NCBI GenBank assembly: GCA_035630195.1
Contig: DASQLD010000377.1
Span: 1-5,085 of the forward strand
Direction of reading: 5' to 3'
DNA: 5,085 nucleotides
Source of the DNA: DASQDN01 sp035630195
Lineage (GTDB): Bacteria > Acidobacteriota > Terriglobia > Bryobacterales > Bryobacteraceae
The translations under genes and the position numbers were made by a program. Shown here in pieces: positions 1 to 5,085 of this stretch. Positions within the stretch are counted from its first letter, which is position 1. Every line of letters starts with the position of its first letter. The notes below the pieces were generated by a model. That model was not told the DNA's origin and did no database searches. It worked only from the letters and a program-made list of their open reading frames with translations.

Positions 1-153
1 GCGCATCCAACGTCTGCGCGTCACGGACTCGCCTGGTACGAACTCGATATCACCTGGTTGCAGTTGAAGGCTCTCGAAACTATCGGTGTTATCCGGAACC
101 TCAAAGTCGCCAAGGTTAATGCAAGCGTCGTAGCCGATACCAAAGCAGCCTAA
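1..153 (+). CDS. Fatty-acid (acyl-CoA) desaturase, C-terminal fragment
   Basis: Frame 1 is open from the window edge to a TAA at 151-153 and encodes the last 50 residues of a protein whose start lies outside. The peptide opens with AHPTSARHGLAWYELDITW. This resembles the stretch just after the third histidine box (HNNHHAxP) of membrane-bound di-iron acyl-CoA / delta-9 fatty-acid desaturases, where (S/T)ARHGLxWYExD is typical. It is followed by the usual short cytosolic tail (LKALETIGVIRNLKVAKV). Family members insert double bonds into acyl chains at the cytoplasmic membrane and so control its fluidity. The other histidine boxes and the membrane helices are outside the window, so activity cannot be judged. 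The stop codon directly abuts the GTG start of the sensor kinase, suggesting one operon and translational coupling. Identification is from remembered family motifs, not a search. Confidence 0.82.
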   Translation, partial: AHPTSARHGLAWYELDITWLQLKALETIGVIRNLKVAKVNASVVADTKAA

Positions 154-1095
154 GTGAATCCCGCCCTTACCCTTACACTGGGTTTGATGGTGAAAGGCGG
201 ACGCCAAAGAAGCAAGTTCTTCTTTACCGCTCTCGGCGCGGGTGTAGTTGCCCTGGCCACTGCGTTGACGATGGGATGGATCGCACTCAACTGGCGTGCG
301 GGGATCCTGTTGGTTCTGGGCGTCCTGTTTTTTGGCCTTATCATCACAGGCGTTGTGTTGAATACGATCTTCCTGATCCGGGAGATCCGTCGCAATGAGC
401 AGCACGACGCCTTCATCAACTCCGTTACGCATGAGCTGAAAACTCCTGTCGCCTCGATGCGCCTGTACCTGCAGACGCTGCAATCGCGCGACATTGAAGA
501 ATCCAAGCGGCGCGAGTTCTACGACATCATGCTGGCCGATTCAGACCGCTTGATGGGTACGATCGAACAGGTTCTACGCGCGGCACGAACAAGCCAGACG
601 AAGCAGCTCAATCGCTCGCCGGTAGACCTTCGAGCGCTGGTCCAGGAGTGTGTGCAACTGGCGCGATTGCGTCACCATTTGCCAGCGGATGCACTGGACT
701 ATCGTGAGTCAGTCAGCGAAGCGACTGTGTCTGGTGATCTCGAAGAGCTGAAGGCAGCGATCTCAAACTTGCTGGACAACGCAGTGAAATATTCTGGCCA
801 TCGAGTTCGCGTGATCGTCGAGTTGGCGCGTAACGAGGCGAGTCAATTGGCAGTGCGGGTCAGGGATGAGGGTGTAGGCATTCCTCCTTCCGAACTGAAG
901 CGAATTTTCAAACGGTTTTACCGCGTTCCCAATGCGATGGCGTTGAAAGTTAAAGGGACAGGTCTGGGCCTGTTTATCGTGCGGTCGGTCGCTGAACGCC
1001 ACGGTGGGCGCGCGTATGCCGAGAGCGAAGGCTCCGACCGTGGCAGTACCTTCACGCTGGAATTGCCCGCGACCCGGCCCACCCTACGGTCATGA
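154..1095 (+). CDS. Two-TM sensor histidine kinase (HisKA/HATPase_c), no extracytoplasmic domain
   Basis: A 313-residue membrane histidine kinase, expected to autophosphorylate and pass phosphate to the OmpR-type regulator encoded next. Two hydrophobic helices lie at about residues 25-46 and 50-76, joined by only a few residues (around NWRAG). A basic N-terminus (KGGRQRSK) suggests it is cytosolic. A short linker (REIRRNEQHD) leads directly to the HisKA box FINSVTHELKTP with phospho-acceptor His93; no HAMP or PAS domain is visible. The ATPase domain is complete: N box NLLDNAVKYS (205-214), G1 DEGVGIP (238-244), F box IFKRFYR (251-257), G2 GTGLGL (268-273). The GTG at 154 follows the desaturase TAA without a gap. 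No clear Shine-Dalgarno is seen, so reinitiation after the desaturase is likely. ATG at 187 (Met12) is an alternative start. Its stop overlaps the regulator start by ATGA. The kinase-before-regulator order and lack of a sensory loop are notable. The signal is unknown; membrane state is the favoured inference. Confidence 0.93.
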   Translation: MNPALTLTLGLMVKGGRQRSKFFFTALGAGVVALATALTMGWIALNWRAGILLVLGVLFFGLIITGVVLNTIFLIREIRRNEQHDAFINSVTHELKTPVASMRLYLQTLQSRDIEESKRREFYDIMLADSDRLMGTIEQVLRAARTSQTKQLNRSPVDLRALVQECVQLARLRHHLPADALDYRESVSEATVSGDLEELKAAISNLLDNAVKYSGHRVRVIVELARNEASQLAVRVRDEGVGIPPSELKRIFKRFYRVPNAMALKVKGTGLGLFIVRSVAERHGGRAYAESEGSDRGSTFTLELPATRPTLRS

Positions 1096-1799
1096 GCCGC
1101 GTGCTGATCGTAGAAGACGAGCAGCACCTGGCCGCAGGGCTACGGTTCAATCTTGAAGCCGATGGGTACAGCGTTGATGTAGTCGAAAGCGGCGAGTCAG
1201 CGCTCGAGCGGCTTCGGACGGAGCGCGGCAAGTTCGACCTCATGGTCCTCGATATCATGTTGCCCGGTATTGATGGATTTGCTGTAATGTCGGAACTGCG
1301 GTCAGCAGGCGAGTTTGTCCCGACACTCATGCTGACGGCGCGCGGACAGCCGGAAGATGTACTCCGCGGCTTCGAGTCCGGCGCGGATGACTATCTACCG
1401 AAGCCTTTCGAATTGCCTATTCTTCTAGCGCGTATCAAGGGACTGCTGCGTCGCCGAGACTGGCTCCAGCGACAAGCGGTCAGAGATATCTTTGAGTTCG
1501 GCGGTCGTGTTATCGACTTCGAGAATCTCACGCTCACTGTGGGCGAACGGAAGCTGCAATTGACCTTGATGGAAGCGAATCTCCTCCGCTATCTCATCGA
1601 ACGAGAAGGCCAGGTGTGCTCGCGTCAGAAACTGCTTGAAGACGTCTGGGGAGTGCGCGAAGACACCGATACACGCGCGATCGATAATTTCGTCGTGCGC
1701 CTCCGAAGGTATATCGAAGATGATCCATCTCAGCCCCGTCATTTGTTGACGGTTCGCGGCGTCGGCTACCGCTTCCTGGCGCACCCTAAGACTGCCTAG
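1092..1799 (+). CDS. OmpR/PhoB-family response regulator
   Basis: A 235-residue two-domain transcription factor. The receiver domain (about 1-120) has the acidic pair Glu8-Asp9, phospho-acceptor Asp54 in MVLDIMLPGIDG, the switch Thr82 in LMLTAR, and Lys104 in YLPKPFE, so it should be phosphorylatable. The C-terminal winged helix (about 135-232) shows the OmpR pattern: TLMEANLLRYLIEREGQVCS, a WG after the second helix, then the recognition-helix region TRAIDNFVVRLRRYIEDD and the wing LLTVRGVGYRFL. It is full length for the family. The ATG lies inside the kinase stop codon (ATGA at 1092-1095) and has no visible Shine-Dalgarno, so translation is probably coupled to the kinase and the two form a cognate pair. 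Its targets are not shown. Autoregulation of the desaturase operon is a reasonable guess, but the operon promoter is outside the window. Confidence 0.95.
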   Translation: MSRVLIVEDEQHLAAGLRFNLEADGYSVDVVESGESALERLRTERGKFDLMVLDIMLPGIDGFAVMSELRSAGEFVPTLMLTARGQPEDVLRGFESGADDYLPKPFELPILLARIKGLLRRRDWLQRQAVRDIFEFGGRVIDFENLTLTVGERKLQLTLMEANLLRYLIEREGQVCSRQKLLEDVWGVREDTDTRAIDNFVVRLRRYIEDDPSQPRHLLTVRGVGYRFLAHPKTA

Positions 1800-1871
1800 C
1801 GGTACTGTCTTATCAAAACGTGATCAGCGTCGAGGGGACGGGAGTTTTATTCCGCGGTGGACTTTTAGAAC

Positions 1872-1906
1872 GCCGATTGCAAATCGGCCGCGGCTTACAA
1901 AGCCGC
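1872..1906. repeat. Tandem perfect hairpins, REP-like candidate
   Basis: Two adjacent perfect stem-loops lie in the gap between the convergent response-regulator and padR genes. The first is GCCGATT-gca-AATCGGC (1872-1888). The second is GCGGCTT-aca-AAGCCGC (1890-1906). Each has a 7-bp stem and a 3-base loop, and one base separates them. A CCGCGG palindrome occurs at 1852-1857 and again at 1888-1893, and GTGG (1857-1860) could pair with CCAC (1908-1911) to close an outer stem. Neither hairpin is followed by a T-run on either strand, so a standard intrinsic terminator is not supported. They could stabilise mRNA 3' ends or be one copy of a dispersed palindromic element. No second copy was seen in this window. 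The stems are certain; the function is unknown. Confidence 0.6.
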
Positions 1907-1948
1907 CCCACTTGGCGCTGCTTTAACAGAGTAAGTGCTAGAAGTTGT

Positions 1949-2308
1949 TCACCCGACGGCTACGGCAGACCGGCCACCCACAACACTGGTGATGGCGCGG
2001 CTGATTCGGCTCCATGTTGAAAGCTCACTCTCGAGTTGTTTGCGTCCGCTTCGGGTCAGCTTATAAAATTTGGCTCGGCGGTTGTTCTCCGAGTAGCCCC
2101 AATCGGCGACGATCCATCCCCGCCGCTCCATCCTGTGCAGCGCCGGATAGAGCGATCCCTCTTCGACCCGAATTACATCGCTTGAGAGCGCATGGATACG
2201 ATCCACAATGTTGTACCCATGAAGAGGCCCTTCCGTGAGAGTCTTCAACACGAGCATATCGAGTGTTCCCTGTAGGAGTTCCAGTTTGTCTTTTCGCACC
2301 AAACCCAT
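1949..2308 (-). CDS. PadR-family transcriptional regulator
   Basis: A 119-residue protein that is essentially one PadR winged-helix domain. The hallmarks appear in order: LLQGTLDMLVLKTLTEGPLH (11-30), GYNIVDRI (31-38), VEEGSLYPALHRMERRGWIV (48-67), then the wing NNRRAKFYKLT (75-85) and a C-terminal helix GRKQLESELSTW used for dimerisation in the family. Such proteins are usually dimeric repressors; the ligand cannot be predicted. I chose the ATG at 2308. A TTG at 2314 would add two residues and a GTG at 2299 would remove three; none has a well-spaced Shine-Dalgarno, although GGGG lies just before the ATG and a better 9 bases before the GTG. In acidobacteria such genes often sit beside an ABC-type permease (family knowledge), but none follows here. 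The gene is divergent from the HisKA_3 kinase, which is the most obvious candidate target along with padR itself. Confidence 0.92.
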   Translation of the reverse strand: MGLVRKDKLELLQGTLDMLVLKTLTEGPLHGYNIVDRIHALSSDVIRVEEGSLYPALHRMERRGWIVADWGYSENNRRAKFYKLTRSGRKQLESELSTWSRISRAITSVVGGRSAVAVG

Positions 2309-2317
2309 CCCCAATTA

Positions 2318-2333
2318 CCGAGGTTTAACTCGG
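2318..2333. promoter_or_regulatory. Palindrome upstream of padR, candidate operator
   Basis: CCGAG-gtttaa-CTCGG is a perfect 5-bp inverted repeat with a 6-bp AT-rich centre, lying 10 bases upstream of the chosen padR ATG. A second AT-rich near-palindrome (GTTT-t-AAAC, 2336-2344) follows. Dimeric PadR proteins commonly bind such dyads in their own promoter and repress it. Assigning this dyad as the operator is inference from position and symmetry only. No convincing -35/-10 pair could be fixed on either strand. Confidence 0.35.
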
Positions 2334-2342
2334 CAGTTTTAA

Positions 2343-2376
2343 ACGCCCGCTTTTCCCCGTGGGCGTGATAGGGGAA
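2343..2376 (+). promoter_or_regulatory. Possible hairpin or H-type pseudoknot in the kinase leader
   Basis: On the plus strand 2343-2350 (ACGCCCGC) pairs with 2359-2366 (GTGGGCGT), giving an 8-bp stem with one G-U pair around the loop TTTTCCCC. The TTCCCC of that loop (2353-2358) is also exactly complementary to GGGGAA at 2371-2376. The parts could form an H-type pseudoknot (connectors of 2, 0 and 4 bases) or two competing hairpins. On the minus strand the G-U pair becomes a C-A mismatch, so folding favours a plus-strand transcript. This requires transcription to start upstream of 2343, which is not shown. Confidence 0.25.
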
Positions 2377-2442
2377 TTGTGTACTAGAACGAGTTGGATA
2401 GCAAGCCGGAAGTAGACGAACCGATAGAATGATCCGCAGAGG

Positions 2443-3777
2443 ATGACCGGATCTCCCACACCCCGGCTGCTTGCGGGGCTCGCTGCCACGCTGCTCGCTA
2501 TTGCTCTGTTCTCCGGGTACACGTTAAAACAGATTGAAGGACTACGTGTTTTACAGAGAGAAACGGTCGAACGCAATCGAAAAGATTCCCTCCAGCTCCT
2601 GCGAATTCAGAGCAATCTCAATTCGCTGGGCCTGGCGATTCGCGACGTCGTGGAAGGCCGGCAGGAGTACCCGATTTCCGCCTATCGAAACGAGTTCGAC
2701 CGTCTGCGTGTGGATCTCGACGATGCTTTGAAAACTGAGAGCCAATTGGCCACCCGCCCAGGGGAACAGAATCGCTATCTCCAGCAGTCCGTCATGCAGT
2801 TCTGGGAGAGCATGAATCAAGTGCTGGCAATTGCGGAAACGGATGAACCGCGCGCGCGCAAGATGATGGCAAACTCGCTCACAGCCCAACAGGCTTCGTT
2901 GTCGAGCACTGTATCTCGCCTACTTGTTCAGAACCATGCAGGTGAGGAGCAAGCAGCGGCGGCCGTCGAAGGGATTTATGACCGAGTGGAACGGAACATC
3001 TATCTCTTTCTGCTGGCCATGCTGGCCGGGATCGCAGGGATCGGCGTATTCGTTGCAGTCTCCAATCGCGCGTTATTCCAACACCTGGCGCAGGTTTCCG
3101 AGCAGAGAAGTACTCTTTCGCGCAGATTGATCGGCCTGCAGGAAGAAATTTTTCGCTCCGTATCGCGTGAACTGCACGATGATTTCGGTCAGATCTTAAC
3201 CGCGATCGGGACAATGTTACGCAGGGCAGAGAAGAAGGGGTTGCCGGCTGATTCTTCCTTTACGGAAGATGTGGCCGAGGTTCGTCAAATCGTCCAGGAG
3301 ACGCTGGAGAAAACACGAAGTTTCTCGCAAGCCCTGCATCCGACCATTCTCGACGATTACGGGCTGGAGAAAGCGATTGAACGATACCTTCCAGCCGTCG
3401 AAAAGCAGTCCGGAATCAAAGTAAGCTTTGAGAAACAGGGCTCAGGATCCCCGGCCGAAGGCCATGCGATCCACGTATACAGGATTCTGCAGGAAGCGCT
3501 GACGAATGTCGTCAGGCACTCAAAGTCAAAGGAAGCTTCTGTCCGTTTGTCCTATTCCGAGTCTGCGATGCTGCTGCAAATCGAAGACCGCGGCGTGGGT
3601 ATCGGACCGGCCGCGAATGGCGGCTTAGGGTTAATCGCAATGCGCGAACGAGCGGAATTGGTCGGTGGCGAATTACAAGTGACGCGACGGCCGCATGGCG
3701 GCACGCTCGTGGAATTGAAGGTTCCAGTGTCCGCTAGAGAAGCCTCGCAGCATCCTTCGCGAAATAGGTCAGAATGA
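2443..3777 (+). CDS. NarL/DesK-type sensor histidine kinase (HisKA_3), orphan
   Basis: A 444-residue membrane histidine kinase of the class that normally phosphorylates NarL/LuxR-type regulators. TM1 is at about residues 9-27 and TM2 at about 186-206. Between them lie some 155 extracytoplasmic residues that look all-helical and charged, like a four-helix-bundle sensor; no cysteines or known ligand motif are visible. A coiled-coil linker (about 207-236) leads to the HisKA_3 box SRELHDDFGQ with phospho-acceptor His245. Then come LHPTILDDYGLEKAI (298-312), the N box RILQEALTNVVRHS (Asn355), G1 DRGVG (382-386) and G2 GGLGLIAMRERAELVGG (393-409), so the ATPase domain is complete. ATG 2443 is the first possible start, since an in-frame TAG lies at 2425; AGAGG abuts it, too close for normal ribosome binding. 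No response regulator follows. The last 14 codons overlap hemB on the other strand. Confidence 0.92.
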   Translation: MTGSPTPRLLAGLAATLLAIALFSGYTLKQIEGLRVLQRETVERNRKDSLQLLRIQSNLNSLGLAIRDVVEGRQEYPISAYRNEFDRLRVDLDDALKTESQLATRPGEQNRYLQQSVMQFWESMNQVLAIAETDEPRARKMMANSLTAQQASLSSTVSRLLVQNHAGEEQAAAAVEGIYDRVERNIYLFLLAMLAGIAGIGVFVAVSNRALFQHLAQVSEQRSTLSRRLIGLQEEIFRSVSRELHDDFGQILTAIGTMLRRAEKKGLPADSSFTEDVAEVRQIVQETLEKTRSFSQALHPTILDDYGLEKAIERYLPAVEKQSGIKVSFEKQGSGSPAEGHAIHVYRILQEALTNVVRHSKSKEASVRLSYSESAMLLQIEDRGVGIGPAANGGLGLIAMRERAELVGGELQVTRRPHGGTLVELKVPVSAREASQHPSRNRSE

Positions 3778-4702
3778 AATCCGCGCCTGCGCGGCGTATC
3801 GACGTTAGCGTCTCCATCATGATGCGGTCCTTGTCGATCCAACCGTTGGCTGCGGCAGCCATGATCATGCTGAATTCACCGCTCACCTGATAGGCCGCCA
3901 TGGGGACGTCGAAGCGCTGCCGGGCCATCGATAAGATGTCGAGATATGCCAGCGCCGGCTTGACGATGAGCATGTCAGCCCCTTCTGCAAGGTCGAGTTC
4001 GATCTCCCGCATTGCTTCGCGCGCATTGGCCGGGTCCATCTGATAACTGCGCCGGTCGCCGAACTGAGGTGTCGATTCGGCAGCCTCCCGAAACGGACCA
4101 TAGAAGCCGGAGGCGTACTTCACGGCATACGAAAGAATCGGGGTTCCGGAGAAACCGCTCTCGTCGAGCGCGGACCGAATCCGTCCGACTCGCCCATCCA
4201 TCATGTCAGACGGAGCAACGATATCGGCCCCAGCTCGAGCATGAGACACCGCCGTCCTCGCAAGCCATTCGAGCGTTGGATCGTTATCGACGTCATTATT
4301 CACAACCAGTCCGCAATGGCCATGACTCGTGTACTCGCAGTTGCACACATCGCTGATCACCAGCAGGTTGGGTGTCTCTTGTTTTATCGCGCGGATGGCA
4401 CGCTGTACGATTCCTGCATCGTCATATGCTCCCGAAGCGTTTTCGTCCTTGTGTGCCGGGATGCCGAACATCAGTACGCCGCCGATTCCTAACGAGGCAG
4501 CTTCCCGGCATTCGTCGACGATCTTATCGACCGACAGTTGCGCATGCCCGTTCATCGAGGAAATTTCTTTGCGTATCCCTTCCCCTTCACACGCGAAAAG
4601 GGGAAGGACGAAGTCAGATGGCGCAAGAAGAGTCTCCCGCACAAGCGTGCGCAAAGACTCATTCGCGCGCAAACGGCGCGGACGATGCAGCGGAAACGGC
4701 AT
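3734..4702 (-). CDS. hemB: Porphobilinogen synthase (delta-aminolevulinic acid dehydratase)
   Basis: A 322-residue cytosolic enzyme that condenses two 5-aminolevulinate molecules to porphobilinogen, an early step shared by heme, siroheme and other tetrapyrroles. The two active-site lysines are present: Lys195 in SYAVKYASGFYGPFREA and Lys248 in MLIVKPALAYLD. The metal loop DVCNCEYTSHGHCG has Cys120, Cys122 and Cys130, marking the zinc-dependent class rather than the magnesium class with aspartates. The N-terminus (FPLHRPRRLRANESLRTLVR) and the end (GADFILTYFAKDAARLL) match the family in full length. ATG 4702 is the first possible start after an in-frame stop. The 12 bases before it are AT-rich with no Shine-Dalgarno. 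No other heme gene is in the window. The 3' end overlaps the convergent sensor kinase by 44 bp with no visible terminator, so antisense interference is possible. Confidence 0.98.
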   Translation of the reverse strand: MPFPLHRPRRLRANESLRTLVRETLLAPSDFVLPLFACEGEGIRKEISSMNGHAQLSVDKIVDECREAASLGIGGVLMFGIPAHKDENASGAYDDAGIVQRAIRAIKQETPNLLVISDVCNCEYTSHGHCGLVVNNDVDNDPTLEWLARTAVSHARAGADIVAPSDMMDGRVGRIRSALDESGFSGTPILSYAVKYASGFYGPFREAAESTPQFGDRRSYQMDPANAREAMREIELDLAEGADMLIVKPALAYLDILSMARQRFDVPMAAYQVSGEFSMIMAAAANGWIDKDRIMMETLTSIRRAGADFILTYFAKDAARLL

Positions 4703-4764
4703 ATATTTTCTATTATGAGGTGGCGCCTATAGTGGTGTGATTAGGTCGTCGATATTTCCCAAAA

Positions 4765-5085
4765 GTGCAAGTTACGAATCTGACCCGAAGGGTGGCTCCG
4801 GGCGACTCTATTATTGTTGCCGACAGCAGCGGCACGCGGCGGACCCGCTTATTAAAACATGACGCTTTGCAGTCCGGCGAGGGACTGTGGATCGTGCCGT
4901 GCTAAGCAGTCCATACGTTCGGCATGGCATTTTCGATCGACGTGCTATTCCTGAATAAGTACAAGCAAGTTATCAAGATTCGAAAGAACATGGTCAAGGG
5001 CGCATCGCGATATGGTTCCGCGCTCATTCGGTGCTGGAGGTTCCCGCACGAACGGTGGACCGGACAGGAACGTCGCGGAGGGCCA
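4765..5085 (+). pseudogene. DUF192 family protein, disrupted, runs off window end
   Basis: From GTG 4765, frame 1 reads MQVTNLTRRVAPGD, IIVADSSGTRRTRLLKH and GEGLWIVPC, then hits TAA at 4903-4905. The same frame continues past the stop as AVHTFGMAFSIDVLFLNKYK and VIKIRKNMVK up to about 4998. The family pattern then resumes in frame 3 from 5001 as RIAIWFRAHSVLEVPARTVD and RTGT. Joined, this follows DUF192 (small proteins of unknown role, often secreted or lipid-anchored), whose core is G-GLLI-PC-(E/N)-HTF-M-FPID and later W-R-AHSVLELPAGT. TAA replaces a position often GAA, and one base appears lost in the expected TGG near 4999. Usually conserved residues have also changed (AFSID for K/R-F-P-I-D), fitting decay. 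A sequencing error is the alternative. The start is uncertain. The gene is divergent from hemB with only 62 bases between them. Confidence 0.72.

Noticed and set aside
150..506. 118-codon ORF on the minus strand opposite the first kinase
   Set aside because: It lies antisense to the membrane and HisKA-coding region of a clear histidine kinase and its Arg/Thr/Ser-rich protein matches no family I recognise.
1425..1784. 119-codon minus-strand ORF opposite the response regulator
   Set aside because: It is fully antisense to a conserved DNA-binding domain and has no recognisable motif; a frame shadow.
1828..1849. CGTC-gaggg-GACG followed by a TTTT stretch as a terminator of the regulator operon
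   Set aside because: The stem is only 4 bp, and GGGAG intervenes before a short T-run; too weak to call an intrinsic terminator.
1820..2020. 66-codon plus-strand ORF across the hairpins and the padR 3' end
   Set aside because: It reads through two perfect hairpins and the antisense of padR, with a low-complexity, basic product and no good ribosome-binding site.
4329..4718. 129- and 122-codon plus-strand ORFs opposite the hemB 5' half
   Set aside because: They are antisense to the highly conserved HemB metal loop and N-terminus, with Arg/Ser/Cys-rich products typical of shadows.
4703..4764. Promoter for hemB on the minus strand (CATAAT, TTGCAC-like hexamers)
   Set aside because: The -10-like CATAAT sits almost at the ATG and no hexamer pair has acceptable spacing, so no promoter is called.
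4783..4793. ACCC-gaa-GGGT hairpin
   Set aside because: A 4-bp stem inside the DUF192 coding remnant, easily explained by chance in GC-rich sequence.
4903..4905. Programmed readthrough or recoding of the TAA in the DUF192 frame
   Set aside because: TAA is not a known recoding site in ordinary bacteria, and a second lesion downstream makes simple gene decay the better explanation.

Overview
The window looks like a chromosomal segment of an environmental bacterium with moderately high GC, most likely an acidobacterium. That placement is inference from protein style: a PadR regulator with the GSLYPALHRME and NNRRAKFYKLT signatures, a desaturase ending of the HPTSARHGLAWYE type, and a DUF192 relic with GEGLWIVPC. 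No marker gene fixes the taxonomy. There are no rRNA or tRNA genes, CRISPR arrays, insertion sequences or phage genes.

Layout. (1) Bases 1-1799, plus strand: the last 50 codons of a fatty-acid (acyl-CoA) desaturase, then a compact two-transmembrane histidine kinase whose GTG start directly abuts the desaturase stop (TAAGTG), then an OmpR-type response regulator overlapping the kinase by ATGA. The three genes look like one translationally coupled operon. (2) Bases 1800-1948: non-coding, with two tandem perfect 7-bp hairpins. (3) Bases 1949-2308, minus strand: a PadR-family regulator. (4) Bases 2309-2442: a divergent intergenic region with a palindrome, a possible RNA pseudoknot and a five-codon mini-ORF. 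(5) Bases 2443-3777, plus strand: a NarL/DesK-type (HisKA_3) sensor kinase with a helical extracytoplasmic domain and no adjacent response regulator. (6) Bases 3734-4702, minus strand: hemB (porphobilinogen synthase, zinc type), overlapping the kinase tail to tail by 44 bp. (7) Bases 4765-5085, plus strand: a decayed DUF192 gene with one in-frame stop and one apparent 1-base deletion, running off the window end.

The most interesting point is the desaturase / sensor kinase / regulator operon. The kinase has almost nothing outside the membrane, so its signal probably arises in or at the bilayer. Its coupling to a desaturase suggests a membrane-fluidity or lipid-responsive circuit, similar in logic to Bacillus Des-DesK-DesR but built from a different (HisKA plus OmpR) kinase-regulator class. 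This is a hypothesis from gene order and topology. The second point is the DUF192 pseudogene, visible only when the reading frame is followed through its lesions.
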